Below are positions 1 through 12,117 of a stretch of DNA of 64,000 bases, in pieces. The DNA comes from Linyphia triangularis. Lineage: Eukaryota > Arthropoda > Arachnida > Araneae > Linyphiidae. The stretch is taken from NCBI GenBank assembly GCA_963978545.1, contig OZ021722.1, positions 8,213,401 to 8,277,400 on the forward strand, given 5' to 3'. The first letter of the stretch is position 1. Each line of letters opens with the position of its first letter. The position numbers and the translations under genes are program-made. Under the pieces are notes generated by a model. The model saw only the letters and a list, made by a program, of their open reading frames with translations, did not search any database and was not told where the DNA came from.

Positions 1-752
1 GCATTTATCGCAAGGGGACCCTGAAGGACTTGTATACACATGCCTTTATATTGCATAATGTTTTTGAAGCTGTTTTCCAGGCCTTAAAAGTACTTGAAAA
101 TACTAAGAAATCTTTAAAAATTCTTAATATTTCGCTGATGTTGTGTGACCGACTAGGCGAGACAAACACGCGAGACCAGTGCTTATGTTTTGTGATCTAA
201 AAGAGTTTGCGACCCCCGAGTTCTGTTTGGCTTTTTTTGTTTAATTAAAACAACTTACGAAAATTATGCCCAGAAAGTCCACATTTCATAGGCTCATGGC
301 TAAAGCACAGTACATATAAAAAAAAAAATGGTTTGCAACGTTATCTATGTCTGTTCATAAGGCATATTGCATGAAAGATTTTGATATTAGCGCTATGATC
401 GAAACGGCTGTAGAGTCGCACGTTAATGACATGATGCCTGTAAAAAAATTGTCGAAGGTCATTAAACATATTATTTTGGTTCCTGAAAAGTCGATTGATT
501 TTCATTCTATGATTTCATTGTGAACAATCATTTCTCAGTAGAATGCTAACTTCTTCATGTTCGAGTCTTGGATTATATTAAAAGGACAAATATATTTCAA
601 CAGTCTACAAACATGAAGGTTTTGTTTGAAGAAGCGTGTCCACATACTGTAAATTATGGTACAGTAGTTAGCAATAAACTGCATTTACCGAAAGGGGACC
701 GACCTCCCTGAAGACTTGTAACTAGTAATATGCCTTGAATTTGCGTAATATT
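1..752 (+). repeat. Direct repeat pair flanking a divergent F4-like element
   Basis: Bases 1-60 and 679-752 share a start GCATTTAYCG, a GGGGACC core and CTGAAGRACTTGTA, so they are diverged direct copies about 680 bp apart. Between them, roughly 55-530, lie words of the F4 family: a left part with CCTTAAAAGTACTTGAAAAT and a right part with ATGACATGATGCCTG and GTCATTAAA. The termini are too decayed to define. No coding frame is supported. Confidence 0.45.
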
Positions 753-1196
753 TCAAAGGAAAATGCACTGACATTTTCATATGCACAGACTCCACTATTA
801 GAGGCGACAACCAAACCTTTTAAATTAAAGTTGGGAGTGAAAATGCATTATTTTGTCCTAATATTACTATATTGTCATAATTTAAAAGGATACCTATTTT
901 ATAATCTGTTATAATATGGTAAAAGTATTGGTAACTTAACTTGGTCTGTGAACTTTAGGATGAAATTAAACTGAAAAGTATCCTTTTATGCTTGTCAGCT
1001 TTAAGGAACATTATAAACACTTATGTAGCAATACATCACAAATGGTTCATATAATTTTGAAGTTATTAGTAATTACAGTTTGAAATAGATAGGAACTAGG
1101 TATTTAAAATAATTCAATTGAATTTCGTCGAAACAACCATTCCCTAGTGTTATTTGTGGGTACCAAAAGTTGATACGTTGTGTAAAGTAGTACTTG

Positions 1197-1692
1197 CAGG
1201 GGTGGTATTCGCCCTAAATTTTTGTTTCTTTCTAACATTTCTAAAATTGTACTTAAGTTTTTCGATAATCCTTAAAAAATTACATAAAATAAAATCCCCG
1301 AAAATGTTCCGATTTTCCTTCCAAACCCACAAAAAAACCCCTTTATTTCTCCAGATGAGAAAAAGAGTGTAATTAAATAAGCATGTTGCCCAAAATGATA
1401 TCATTGTTTAAATATATAACTGTTATTTTACTAAAAAGTTGTTTGAAGTTAAACTTTTTTTTTTAATTGAAAGTTTTATTATTTTTTGCCAGTATCTAAA
1501 CATACTTTGGAAGGAATGTTTGTGGTAGGCCTTTGTCAACTTCAAGAGAAATATCCCTAAATGTTTGTGGATGATCCCTAACATTTTAAGAATTATCCCT
1601 AAAATTTTGGGAATTATCCCTAAAATGCTCCCGTCATTTTTGGAATTACCCTTAAAATTACTATTTAAAAATTTTACTCACTGCGCCTCCTG
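1197..1692 (+). mobile_element. F1 hAT-like MITE
   Basis: Non-coding element starting CAGGGGTGG and ending TGCGCCTCCTG, flanked by a 6-bp direct repeat TACTTG (1191-1196 and 1693-1698). The right half carries several copies of the word ATCCCTAAAATT or close variants, which may be transposase-binding words. The middle contains the family block GTTGTTTGAMGTTWAA. A CAGGG start with short target duplication suggests the hAT superfamily. The 6-bp duplication is shorter than the classical 8 bp, so the assignment is inferred. Confidence 0.75.
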
Positions 1693-2156
1693 TACTTGCT
1701 TACAACTGCAAATTCACTTCCTAAACTGCTGAAGTGTTTAATTCAAGAGGCGTAGAAGCTCCTGACGTCCTTGGGTACAGAATTACAACTAATTTTTGGG
1801 TTGCGATAAATTTGATTTGTACTTCGGGGGAAAAAAAGCATTTTATTAATCAAGCATTCTCATGCATAAAGCTATCATTATTTAGTCAATTGCTATTACA
1901 AGGATTACACTGTACAGTAATTGGTTCCAGGAACTGCCAGAAACTTTTCCAATCAGCCACAGTCTTAACTCCAAATATGCATAACTTTACTAAGCCATCT
2001 TTGAATACTACAACACAGTAGCTGAACTGCACTTTTAAGGTGCTGTTAGTAGAAAATAAATTGTTTTGTCTTAAAACCAGCATTGATTTAAGTAATGGGT
2101 GAGAAAGTTTTCCCCTTCTAAGATTCAATTAAGAAAATTTACTCTTTTTTACGATC

Positions 2157-2487
2157 CAGGGTTTGCCTTCGCCCTAAAATTCCTTAAATTTTTTTTGTTC
2201 CCCCTGAAAAGTTCCTTAAATTTGTATGTTTGTCAAAATAGTATAATTATTTAATTATAAAACTGTTATTTAGCTAAAAAGTTGTTTGACGTTTAATTTT
2301 TGAAAATTGCTGTTTTTGCCGGCATTGAAACAAGATTGGGAAAAAATTTGTCATTTAGAAGCCTGTGTCAGCTTCAAAAGAAATATCCCTAAATGTTTTT
2401 GAACTATCCATAAAAATTTCCTGAAATGTTTGGAATTTTCCCTAAAATTACTACATAAATTTTTTTAGAAAACTCACTGCGTCCTTT
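2157..2487 (+). mobile_element. F1 hAT-like MITE, shortened copy
   Basis: Starts CAGGGTTTGCCTTCGCCCTA and ends near CTGCGTCC. The internal order matches the 1197 copy (TTCCTTAAATTTT block, GTTGTTTGACG block, ATCCCTAAAT words), but about 150 bp of the middle is missing. Flanks ACGATC and ACGATA may be a decayed target duplication. Same orientation as its neighbour 460 bp upstream. Confidence 0.6.
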
Positions 2488-3422
2488 ACGATATATATAC
2501 TGCTTCTAATTTAACGATATACAACATTAATTGGTACAAGGCTTTCTATTGTTTCCTCTTGCAAACTATATGGTCAAGCATAGTTTCAAAACAGATTGTA
2601 TTTTCTGACGCACATTTATTATTGAACTAAGCAAAAACAAGTTGGAACACTGTTCTTTTTTATTTCGAAAACTGCTTGGATAGTTCTGATTGCTTTAGAG
2701 TTCAATTACTAAGTGCCCATAATTTCACACTTATGAAGGCAGAGATTCACAAACTATGGGCTGTGTATACCATTAGCCACGACATAGCCATATTGCACAA
2801 GATTATTATGTAGGAATCCATTAAAAAAAAAAAAAAAAAAAAAAACTCCACCCTTCTTAATCAATTGGTATCACATCGCGAAGTTGTGCATTTCAGTATG
2901 GAAACAAATTTAGGCTTTCATAGCCTTCTCTAAATAAAAACTGAATTTCAAAACTAAGCAAATAAATTTTAATTATGTTATTTACACAATACACTAGAAA
3001 TAATCCAAATTTGTTTTAATGAAAATGATTAAGTATAAGAAATGTAGGTAATATTTTTTTTTCGAAAATGTTTTTGAACAATAAAAATGAAACATTGAAA
3101 CAATAAAAATGTTTTTCAATGTAAGCACAATGCAATAAACCAGTTTTACTATTTCTAAAAGAAATGTTCTCTTGTAATTGTTGGTTAGCTCGCCATTTTA
3201 CAGAAATTGTTTGTGTGCTCTACCTAACCTTCCCTCAACTGTTTATTGTACTTACAATAAACAAGCACACACTTCGCTAGATGTCCGTTTTGTTATTCTC
3301 GTTTCGATTTTTACGTTCTCGAAATATTCCAATTTCTAAGACATTTTAGTTACTTTTGTGTTGTCTTTTTCTTGAGCTCATTTTTTCTGGTTTCTTTTTA
3401 GCATACATATTTTGTTCATATT

Positions 3423-3456
<34 letters not shown>

Positions 3457-3990
3457 CCGAATAGTTTCGGTTTTTATTTCTTGTGACATTTGCTTCTGTA
3501 ACTTCTTTAGTTTATTTCGAATTGATTGGTTGACTTATTTCGAATTGATTGATTGGTCTCTATCGAACAGTACTTCATTAATTTAAACACAAGGAAGTAT
3601 GTAGAATTACTTAAGGAATTATTTTTGAAGCAATCTGCCACCTGTCCGATTGTTGCAGGTTTTGGATTTTGTGTTTGATCCTCGATTATTGCACTCTTTG
3701 TTCAACTAAATGGTTTTCTTATGTGCCTCGCCAACATCTTTAAGCATTTTGTTTCACAAATGCTACTGAATGAATGAATTTAGTGACTGTAGTTTGTGTT
3801 GAATACAAAGACGCATTGTTTAGAGTAATCCGAATTCAAAAACTAAATTTAATTTAAACAGTCTCCACAACCAATTTAAATATTTGGACATCTTTCCATT
3901 ACCTAAAATAGCAGCTAGCATCCGATAATGTGGGATTCACAAGAAAAATCTTGGGGTATAGAAAAAGAATTATAATGTGAAGGATTGGGG

Positions 3991-4022
<32 letters not shown>

Positions 4023-5618
4023 TCAAAGACAAACCTTTCTCAAAAAATTCCTTTCCTGTCTAAAATGCGAATAACTAAATTTTTGAAATTTTTAGTGTAT
4101 GAATGTGTAATATCAAGTACAAATCAAAGCTAAGCAATACATTTTCATAGCTTTCAAAAAGAGTCGCATACAAGTATGCCTTTCTGTTATGCAAATAAAA
4201 AAAGAAGTAAGCTTTCCATTGGATTTTTATACTTACCTAATTAAATATGATACGATATGTTATGAATTGAATAAGTTGGTTGCAAAATTGTAAATATATT
4301 TTTATTTTAATGTTTGCTCAAAAACTATGACACTGCTTTTATCGGCCCCTTACTTTTTTAAACTAATGTTATAAACTTTTTTTTTAAGATTTCATTTATT
4401 TAGGTATTTCATTACAAAATTAACGTTGCAAAACAATATACTAGATTTTTTTTTAATAGTAGTCAAGTTTATTAGTTTATTTAAATTAATTTAATCATTT
4501 GTATTAGCATTAAATTTAAAATAAAAATTTTTGGATGTGGGTTCAATTATCCTACATATTCAAATCTATTGATGGGTGCTTATGCATTGCTTTAATTGTG
4601 TGTCTTCCAATGTTTGCCCAATCAACAAGTTATATTTGCATTTGTTGTTAGAAGTGGAACTATCTTTGTATATTATTACTCCTAAATTTTCTCTAGTCTT
4701 ATTGAAGTGTTAAATTATATAGTGATCTTTTGGTAATTCATTAAAATGTTTATGAAGTTTTGAAAAACAATTTACACATTAATGGGTACCTAATATTAAA
4801 GTTCTGTAATTAAAAATTGTCCTAGGAATCTATAACGAATTCTAATTTTTTTTAAACAGCAAGTAACAGTTAACCCCCTAATGCAATACAAAATAGTGCT
4901 ATGTTTTAAAAGGAATGTAAAAACACTTTTATTTTGTTTTCAAAACTGCAAAATTAAAAAAATTATCAATTTCGTGAGTTTTGCTTAGTTTGAACTACTC
5001 TGCTTCTTTTAACACATAATTTTGGTTTGTATTCTTTCTAGTTTAGGTTAAAAATTAACTAAAAAATGTAAGCACAGATTTGCCATGCCACAATTTCGCA
5101 TAAAAATTCATTTACTATCCCTTTTTAATTGTTTTCAACTTGCCAAGGAAAGCTGCTGTTGGGATATCATTATACTGATTAGGATGGCACCTTCAACTTG
5201 CAATACCAGAGCTCTAGCCTCACAGCCATTGGGTGGGCTTAACCTAAACATTTATTTCTCAATAGAGTCTAGAATTAGCTCGTCAGCAGTGAAATTTTTG
5301 TAGAATTTCGACTGAAAGGGTGTTCCAAAATGATCTGTACTAATTCATAACTAGTCTTAAGAAGCTCATTGTCTAGCTATTCGGCATCTTGTCGGGAATA
5401 AGGTAATATCATGAATAAACTATTTCAGGTAATCTTCACTTTTTGAAAGCGCCGGGCATTCAGTTCTTAACATTCTGAAAAATCCTCTAAATAAAGTATT
5501 CAATAAGAAAACCCAAATTCTTTTACAATCTCAAATAAATCTTCAAATGGAGATAGGCAACATGTCAATAGGGTTTTAAATTGGATATGACCCCTTTTGA
5601 TATTTCGCTATTCAATTA
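2488..5618. other. AT-rich stretch, no gene seen
   Basis: About 3.1 kb with long homopolymers: A-run near 2822-2844, T-run near 3425-3453, A-run near 3989-4019. There is a perfect 10-bp-arm hairpin at 3241-3262 (GTTTATTGTA and its complement around CT). Open frames of 70-76 codons here are low-complexity and T-rich, so I reject them. I recognise no repeat family with clear ends. Confidence 0.5.
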
Positions 5619-6417
5619 CAGTCAAATCTCGTTAACGCTAAGTCGCTTAGCACGATATCCCGTTTATCGCGAAATATAAGCCGTTTTCCGTACGATCAAG
5701 CTTAAACTTAACGTTAAATTATTCGTTTCACACGAAATCGCATCACATGAAATTCTGCTCAAGACGCAAATAGTTTGCTCTTCAAACCACTTTTTTTCTC
5801 TTCAAGATGGTCTTTGTTATTTGAGACGAAATTTAAAGTTGCTACGAAAACGTTTCTCAAGTTTAAACCTTATGAAACGGAAAAAACGCCTGAGTGATCA
5901 TATTTCAAGGAAATCGCTTTGAAATGAGCCAATTTCGGCGCGAATTTAGATGACACCCCTTCCGTAAATTGGTTTTGTGATGTCATGTAACCTCTCCTGT
6001 ATTTAACAGGAAGTTTAGAAACTAAGCATTCGCATTTGCATCTTTGTCTCAATGTAAGTCGGATGCAGCTATAATCATCGTTAGAAACGAAGCAAATTTT
6101 TTTAATAAAATTGATAAGTTCTTTAAAAAAACACACACACGCAAATTGCGTCCGAGTATGGAATAGCTAACAACACTTCAGCAACTATTTTAAGAAGTCG
6201 GGGAAAGATTGAAATGGCTTGTGCTTCAAATCAATTTGAACCTACTAAGTAACGGATGCGGACTGGCAGAAATGAAGACATAAATTAAAAGCAGCAGTAT
6301 TAAACACACACATCTGCATTAATTAGATGAAAAAGTTTTTATCCGGTTTGCACGAAAATCAGTTATCGCGAAAATTTGCGGCGTTCCCATCGACTTCGCG
6401 TTAACGGGGCTTGATTG
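5619..6417. mobile_element. pogo/Tigger-like MITE
   Basis: An 799-bp non-coding element bounded by TA on both sides (5617-5618, 6418-6419). The left end CAGTCAAATCTCGTTAACG pairs with the right end CGTTAACGGGGCTTGATTG as imperfect terminal inverted repeats. CAGTCAA(G/A)(C/T)CYCGTTA is typical of pogo/Tigger elements of the Tc1-mariner superfamily, and TA is their target site. Subterminal GCTAAGTCGC and TTATCGCGAAA words occur near both ends. No transposase frame remains, so it would have moved only in trans. Confidence 0.75.
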
Positions 6418-8410
6418 TAATAAGCATAAGTTTAATCTGTCACAAAAACATTATATTCCCATGGGTAAAGTAGTATATTACGGCCAATAAAAAGATTTTT
6501 ATTTGTATTTGGAATCAAGTTTGTTTCGTAATAATATTAAAAAAAAAAAAAAAAAAAAGTTTTAATCGATTTAATGTCAAATAAATTTATAAGTTTGTAA
6601 CTAATGAGATGCCCTCCTTTATATTAGATTTTGAATTTCTTAAAACGAAAAAAAAAAAAAAAAAATCAAGTAAGAAAAAAAAACTAATTTCATGGATTTG
6701 TACAGATCATATTGGGAAACTAGCATGTCGACCAAGGACATAATTACCCTAATCACACAGGAAACCTTCTTAGAACTAACTTTTATACAGTGCCAGACTG
6801 ATACTAAGACTTAACACCCTACGAATTTTCGACAACATTGACTCAAATGTCCAATGTGACATGACATTGAGGTCAGCTCCTGAACAAAGTGAATGGTTCC
6901 AACGCTACTATGACCAATGAAGTGCCAGCAGTGGAAAAGCACTGGTATTTCGCCCAACCAACAACAGAAACACGGACATATTGCCACAGTCTCTCCTCCA
7001 GACCCCACAACATTCCCGTACTTATTCGGCTTTCGGGGTGTTTTGGTGGAAGACCCGTTTGCAGGAAAAGTATCGCAAGTCGAAACCCTCTCTCAGTGTG
7101 TGAGGGTGCATTTTTCTTCCACAAGCCAATGAAAACCGGCATAAAGGCATCTTGTAGTGGTGATGTCCGGAAATCTGTTGAAATCTAATGGCGCTTACTG
7201 CAATGAAGGCTGTGGCATATTTCATTGAAACGTGCTTTGGTAACTGTAGTGTCAGGCAGTGATGTGGAAAGGATTAGGTTTAAATGGCTATAGTAATCAT
7301 TATGTTTAGCATTACGTTTTTTTCAAAATTGTAATACTAAATGTAATAATTCATTTGGTTGTTTATTTCCTTATCGCTCCACATCCCTAATGTCGGGCTA
7401 TTAATTCGAAAATACCTTGTTTTCGACATTGTGTGGTTTTTCAAAACTTCCTGATGGTCTTGCATTTAATTACATTAAAATATTTAATATTAATTAAAAT
7501 ATTTAATATATTAAAATACATTTGTCATTGGTATTACTATTTTTTTTTATTATTACTTTTAAACGGTTTTTGGATAATGTTGAACACTTAGTCCAACTTA
7601 ACATTGCATTTAACAAGTCTGTATTTCAGAGGTAAAGTATGGTGTAAGTGTCCGTAGAACAAAAAGTCCTAGAAACGAATCATTTGCTTTGCGTTTTTAT
7701 ATATATCTTTCATACTTCTTCACTTAAAATATTTTTTAAAGAAGATATTGATTTTGAAGTCAATCGCTTAGATACCATCAGGATCTTTTTGGAACAAACC
7801 AAATATTGCTTCGTCATCCACGATTTGGGAATCGCCGTTCTAAATTATTTTAGTAATCTTACAAAATTTTTTTTTATCGAACTAGTGATTGATTAAACAA
7901 TAGTAAATCGTTTTTTCTTTTTTTAATACTACGAATAATCTATTTTGAAACTAAATCAAGAATCATTTTTTAGTGCCATTTTTGGTGCTTGATATGTTAA
8001 ACTATTATAACTTAATGTTCAATTTTAGGAATTTTAATTTTTTTTTGTTGACATTTTACGCTCGCTTTAACTTTAAAAAAGTTTATTAAAGTAAAATAAT
8101 CATAGTTTAATCCATTTGCGCAGAAATAAACTGTTTTTGAATCTAATGCATATTAAGCATGTACGCCAATGTTTTCTAACCAAATATCTGACATAAAAAA
8201 AAAATGAAATATTTTTTTTTTCTTTGCCGCTTTTGCAACTAGGATCAGTTAATGTAAAAATTGAATTGAAAACTGGGCTTACAATACTTCACTTCTGAGA
8301 TCAGACGAGGAACTATTTTTTTTCTTTTTCTTTTGAAAGAGCTCATGTCCATTTGACTAACAATTTACAAAGAATTTCAGGCAAGAAATGGCTTGCCTAC
8401 AAAACTATTA
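6418..8410. other. No gene seen; one GC-richer island
   Basis: Mostly AT-rich with A-runs at about 6539-6558 and 6650-6665. The island 6800-7250 is clearly less AT-rich and opens overlapping frames on both strands (up to 99 codons at 6889-7188 +). None shows a motif I recognise and several frames are equally open, so it may be a decayed repeat or unique sequence. Around 7470-7515 there is an AT palindrome of repeated ATATTTAATAT words. Confidence 0.4.
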
Positions 8411-8922
8411 CAGGGGTCACATTCTCCCTAAAATTCCTATTATTCCTTAAATTTTTTCTTTATTCTAAAATTCCTAAAAGTGTTCTTAAATTTTCCGATA
8501 ATTCCTAAAAAAATTAAAAACCTCAAATTCCCCAATTTACATTCAAAATCCGCAAAGAAAGACCTGATATTCCTCTAGATGAGAAGATCTTCAAAGAAAT
8601 TTTAATTATTTTAAAGTTCAAGCAAATTTCATTAAAAAATTGTACAATTGTTTGATTATTCTATAACTGTTTTGCTGAAAAGTTGTTTGATGCTTAATTT
8701 TTTGCCTGTGTTGCTGAAACATGCTTTGAAAAGAATGTCCTATGTAGGAACCTATATCAGCTTTAAAAGTATTATCCCTCAATATTTTTTGGACTTAATC
8801 CTGAAATCTTTGGAATTACTCTTAAAATTTTTAGTATTTATCCTTAAAACGTTTCTGATATTTTTGGAACTATCCCTAAAATCCCGAACTAATTTTTTTT
8901 AGAAAACTTACTGTGTTCCCTG
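8411..8922 (+). mobile_element. F1 hAT-like MITE
   Basis: Starts CAGGGGTCACATTCTCCC and ends CTGTGTTCCCTG, with a 6-bp duplication CTATTA (8405-8410, 8923-8928). It contains the family blocks in order: CCTAAAATTCC words, GTTGTTTGATG, CCTATATCAGCTTT, then ATCCCTAAAAT words. The frame 8648-8902 is a by-product of these words, not a gene. Confidence 0.75.
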
Positions 8923-8934
8923 CTATTATACCTG

Positions 8935-9575
8935 CAGAGGTCGCATTCGCCCTAAAATTCCTAATATTCCTTAATGTTTTTTGTTTTTCTCTAAAATTCT
9001 TAAAATTGTACTTACAATTTTCGACAAATCTTATATAAAAATAATAATAATAATAATAATAAAAACTCGAATTTTCCGGGTTTTTTTCCTCCAAAATCCT
9101 CTAAAAAATCTCTTGTATACTTATTGTGGAGAATTTTAATTCTCAAATGTTAAAATCTTAATTGTCGAGAAACAATTTTAAATTGTAGCCTAACTCACGT
9201 TAGTTAAAGTTTAAAAGTTGATATAATATTCTCTTTAAAGTACTTTGGGGTGTTGCTTTTAAAAATTAAATAAGGGGGTTTAATTAAAGAATAGTATAAT
9301 AGTTTGATTATATAACTTGTTTTGCTGAAAAATTGTTTGCTGTTGGATTTTTTGAAAATCTGTATTTTTTCCCGGTTTTGAAACATACTCTGAAAAGAAT
9401 ATGTTAGGAGCCTATCTCAGCTTTTTGAGATATCTCTAAAATTTTTGGAATTATCACTAACATTTTATAAATTATTCCCAAAATTTTTGGAATTATCCCT
9501 AAAATGTTCTTGAAACTTATGGAATTTTCCTTAAAATTCCTACTTATTTTCTTTAGAAAACGACTGCGTCCCCTG
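8935..9575 (+). mobile_element. F1 hAT-like MITE, second tandem copy
   Basis: Begins CAGAGGTCGCATTCGCCC only 12 bp after the preceding copy and ends CTGCGTCCCCTG. It has the same orientation and internal order, plus a TAA microsatellite at about 9042-9062. No convincing target duplication is seen. Back-to-back F1 copies also occur at 61335-62658, suggesting either insertion preference near the family's own ends or a duplicated unit. Confidence 0.7.
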
Positions 9576-9892
9576 TGTCTGATATAAAATTTCCATAAAT
9601 CTATTTGATAAAATAAATGGACCTGACCTCTTTTCAAAAGTTAAAGCACATGGATATCATATATAGTATAACAATAAATTGTATGATTGTAACCTTGGCT
9701 TCTTATTTTTGAAAAATATAACTGTTTTATTAAGGCATTTTTAAACGTGTTGTTTTTATTTTTGTTTCATACTGAGCTCAACCTAGAAGTTGGACTATGA
9801 GAAGGAAAGGACGACATCCTTGTTTAGCAGAAACTACACATAAGAAACAACTCCATTTTGCGAACAGGTAAATGTTGTTACAGATATTATCA

Positions 9893-10521
9893 CAGAGTGG
9901 CCACGGAACCTGGGAATCAAATGTCAGGGAATTTTCTGATTCTGGGGGGAAAAAAATCATAGAAATATCTGGGAATTTAAAAAAATTTCACTAAATTCGA
10001 GGATAATTTCTATCATTGTGTTGAAGGCACATTTCCCCGTTCGTTCGTGTTTTGGCGCCATTTATCCAGAGAATTGTGGTGGTAATCGTTAGAAGTTGAA
10101 TGCAACTGAACAATAGAAACTTTTCATTACCTCCAAAACTATTTGGCCGACCAAACGGTATAGGGGTTAGCGTGCTAGCTTCTAGACCGCAAGGTTGCGG
10201 GTTCCGAGTCCCGTGTTAGGCATGGGTGTTTGTAAATGTATGTTGGCTTGTCTAATGACGAATGTTTCGGCGCATTATAAGTCCTCGTGTTGCTGACGGC
10301 GCCAGATAATCTGAAAACAACCAACCAACCAAAACTATTTGTGAAAAATTTGTATATTATCTCTTTAGCATACATGTTCTATTTGATGAAGATGTCAACA
10401 CATCTGGAAAAGTTGAGGAAATTTGAATGGGGGGGGGGGGGGGAAAGAAGGCCGTAAAATAAAGGAATTTTTTAGAAATCTTATCAGGGAACTTTTCTTC
10501 CTGGACTTTGTGGCCACCCTG
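9893..10521 (+). mobile_element. F5 element carrying a nested SINE
   Basis: Left end CAGAGTGGCCACGGAACCTG and right end TTTGTGGCCACCCTG form the F5 inverted terminal pair. The subterminal words CAGGGAAAT and GTCAGGG are family-typical. A tRNA-SINE sits at 10146-10328 inside it. It also contains a 15-bp G run (10429-10443). No coding frame is supported. Confidence 0.7.
10146..10328 (+). mobile_element. tRNA-derived SINE (family 1), full length
   Basis: The head begins GCCGACCAAACGGTATAG and carries an A-box-like TAGGGGTTAGCGTGCT and a B-box-like GGTTCCGAGTCCC, as in a tRNA-type polymerase III promoter. The body GACGAATGTTTCGGCGC is constant in all copies, and the tail ends in CAACCAACC repeats instead of poly(A). 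The target duplication CCAAAACTATTTG lies at 10133-10145 and 10329-10341. It was presumably mobilised by a LINE. Confidence 0.9.
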
Positions 10522-11044
10522 ATCATTTCTATTTTTTAACTCTTTGCTAATTGAACTTGAAAGTAACAAGCGTGAATTCACCGTCTCTTCATGGCTTTTT
10601 CTGCTAAACACGATTCAATTACAATACACCTGGTCGTGACTTCCTTTTTAATAAAAAAAATCGGCTTTGGACGGATGTACAGTTTACCGTGGGCCTTAAT
10701 CCAAGCCCATTTACAACTTTTTTTCTTTTCATTTGAGTTGTATAATGCATCGATATATCAATACAACTGAACAACATCAGTATACATTTTTTTTTTTTTT
10801 TACAAGCAAGCTGAGCAGGCGCATGCCCAAACGTTAAGTTTGGTCTGACACCAGACCACACTTAAGTAAAATAATTAAAGTGGTGGCCAAAACGTGAGAT
10901 TTACATAAATTTCGCTTGAGAATTATATGCTTTTGTGGAAAACATTTTGTTTCACTAGTTAAGATGTGACAATTTTACAGTAGGTATTTGGGGTAACTTA
11001 GTGTCTACGTTTACTAAATCCATGACCTGGTTGAATGGTAACTG
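10522..11044. other. No gene seen
   Basis: About 520 bp between the F5 element and an F3 repeat. It contains a T-run near 10788-10801 and short palindromes such as GGTCTGACACCAGACC at 10841-10856. The minus-strand frame 10619-10861 has no recognisable motif. Confidence 0.4.
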
Positions 11045-11745
11045 TTATTTGAACGATTAAAATTATAACAAGGGGAGTGGATCATCGCACAATTTTCAAT
11101 TACACTATATACTGACATGGGTTGGTGTTATTTACCGTTTTTATATTTTCATCATTCATTTAGAAAAAAATGACAAGTTTAACGATATCGGCGATTATTC
11201 TTACACCGATAAAATGGTGATTTGGGCGATATACTTTTCGATCATTCTTGCATTATCCTTTCTTGTAAGTGAAACAGTGGGGAGGAGAAAAGCGGTCGAT
11301 GATGAGCGATGCTCAAGGAAAAAGATCTATGTGTTAAAGATTTTTTTTCCTCCTTTATAACGTTTTTAATTGAATTTCGGAGTTGGAGATGTTTAGAACA
11401 CCTAAAGAGGCCTCACCACAGCGATTTTGAACAAAATCGTTAGAGCCGTTTTTTTTGCAATCATTAAAACACATGATTTTTTTCCCCAATAGCATGCTAC
11501 CTTATGCACATGTGCAATTTTGACATAAACCTTAACGCCTGATCCTATGTCCACCAGTAACCTGTACATCAAGTTTGAAGATCGTAGGTCAAACCGTTTC
11601 GAGAGTTATGCTGACCAGGCAGACATAAATTTTTTCTATTCCACTTTTTAAATAAGGATCTTGCAAAACGGGGAGCAATGCAATAAAGGAAAAGTATTTT
11701 TGACCGAAAACTATTTGCCTTATGTAAACATATTGGTGTTTACAT
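11045..11745 (+). repeat. F3 dispersed repeat
   Basis: Matches the reverse complements of 16885-17530 and 17540-18400 and the direct copies at 42840-43565 and 43575-44135. Shared blocks include CATTTACCGTTTTCATATTT-like text, GCGATATACTTT, a YGATGAGNNATGCTCA block, TTTAGAACACCT and TATGCGCATGCGC. No terminal inverted repeat or coding frame is obvious. The phrase GAGAGTTATGCTGACC with AGACAT resembles text also present in Helitron 5' regions, so a decayed Helitron origin is possible but unproven. Confidence 0.65.
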
Positions 11746-11963
11746 AAGGTAAATTAATTTCAAAATGTATGTGTCAATTTATTTGGAAAAAAGTGAATTG
11801 GCGACAAACATTACGGTTAGCATTCTTCAAAGTTGAGGATCTGTATTTTCGAATTGCATCTACAAGACTGAGATAATGTATTTGTTAAATATTAAAATTT
11901 GCCTCTAGGGCTGGCCAATGTGGTGATGCAGAATTTCTTCCATTAAAGCATCCGTTATTTTCA

Positions 11964-12105
11964 ATCTAGACCGGGAGGTTGCGGGTTCGAGTCCCGTGTT
12001 GGCATGGATGTTTGTAAATATATGTTGGCTTGTCTAATGACGAATGTTTCGGCGCATTATAGCCCTCGTGTTGCTGACGGCGCCAGATAATCTGAATACA
12101 ACCAA
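11964..12105 (+). mobile_element. tRNA-derived SINE (family 1), 5'-truncated
   Basis: It starts inside the tRNA-like head just before the B box and continues to the ACAACCAACC tail. A target duplication CCGTTATTTTCA lies at 11952-11963 and 12106-12117. The 5' truncation with an intact 3' tail is the expected result of incomplete target-primed reverse transcription. Confidence 0.9.
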
Positions 12106-12117
12106 CCGTTATTTTCA

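Noticed and set aside
2822..2844. Poly(A) tail of a retrotransposon
   Set aside because: No LINE or SINE sequence or target duplication precedes it; such A/T runs are common throughout the window.
6889..7188. 99-codon frame in a GC-richer island
   Set aside because: Frames of similar length are open on both strands and none has a recognisable motif; described only as an island.
10146..10222. tRNA gene at a SINE head
   Set aside because: The acceptor and anticodon arms do not pair well and the sequence continues into a conserved SINE body with target duplications. The same holds for the other SINE heads.
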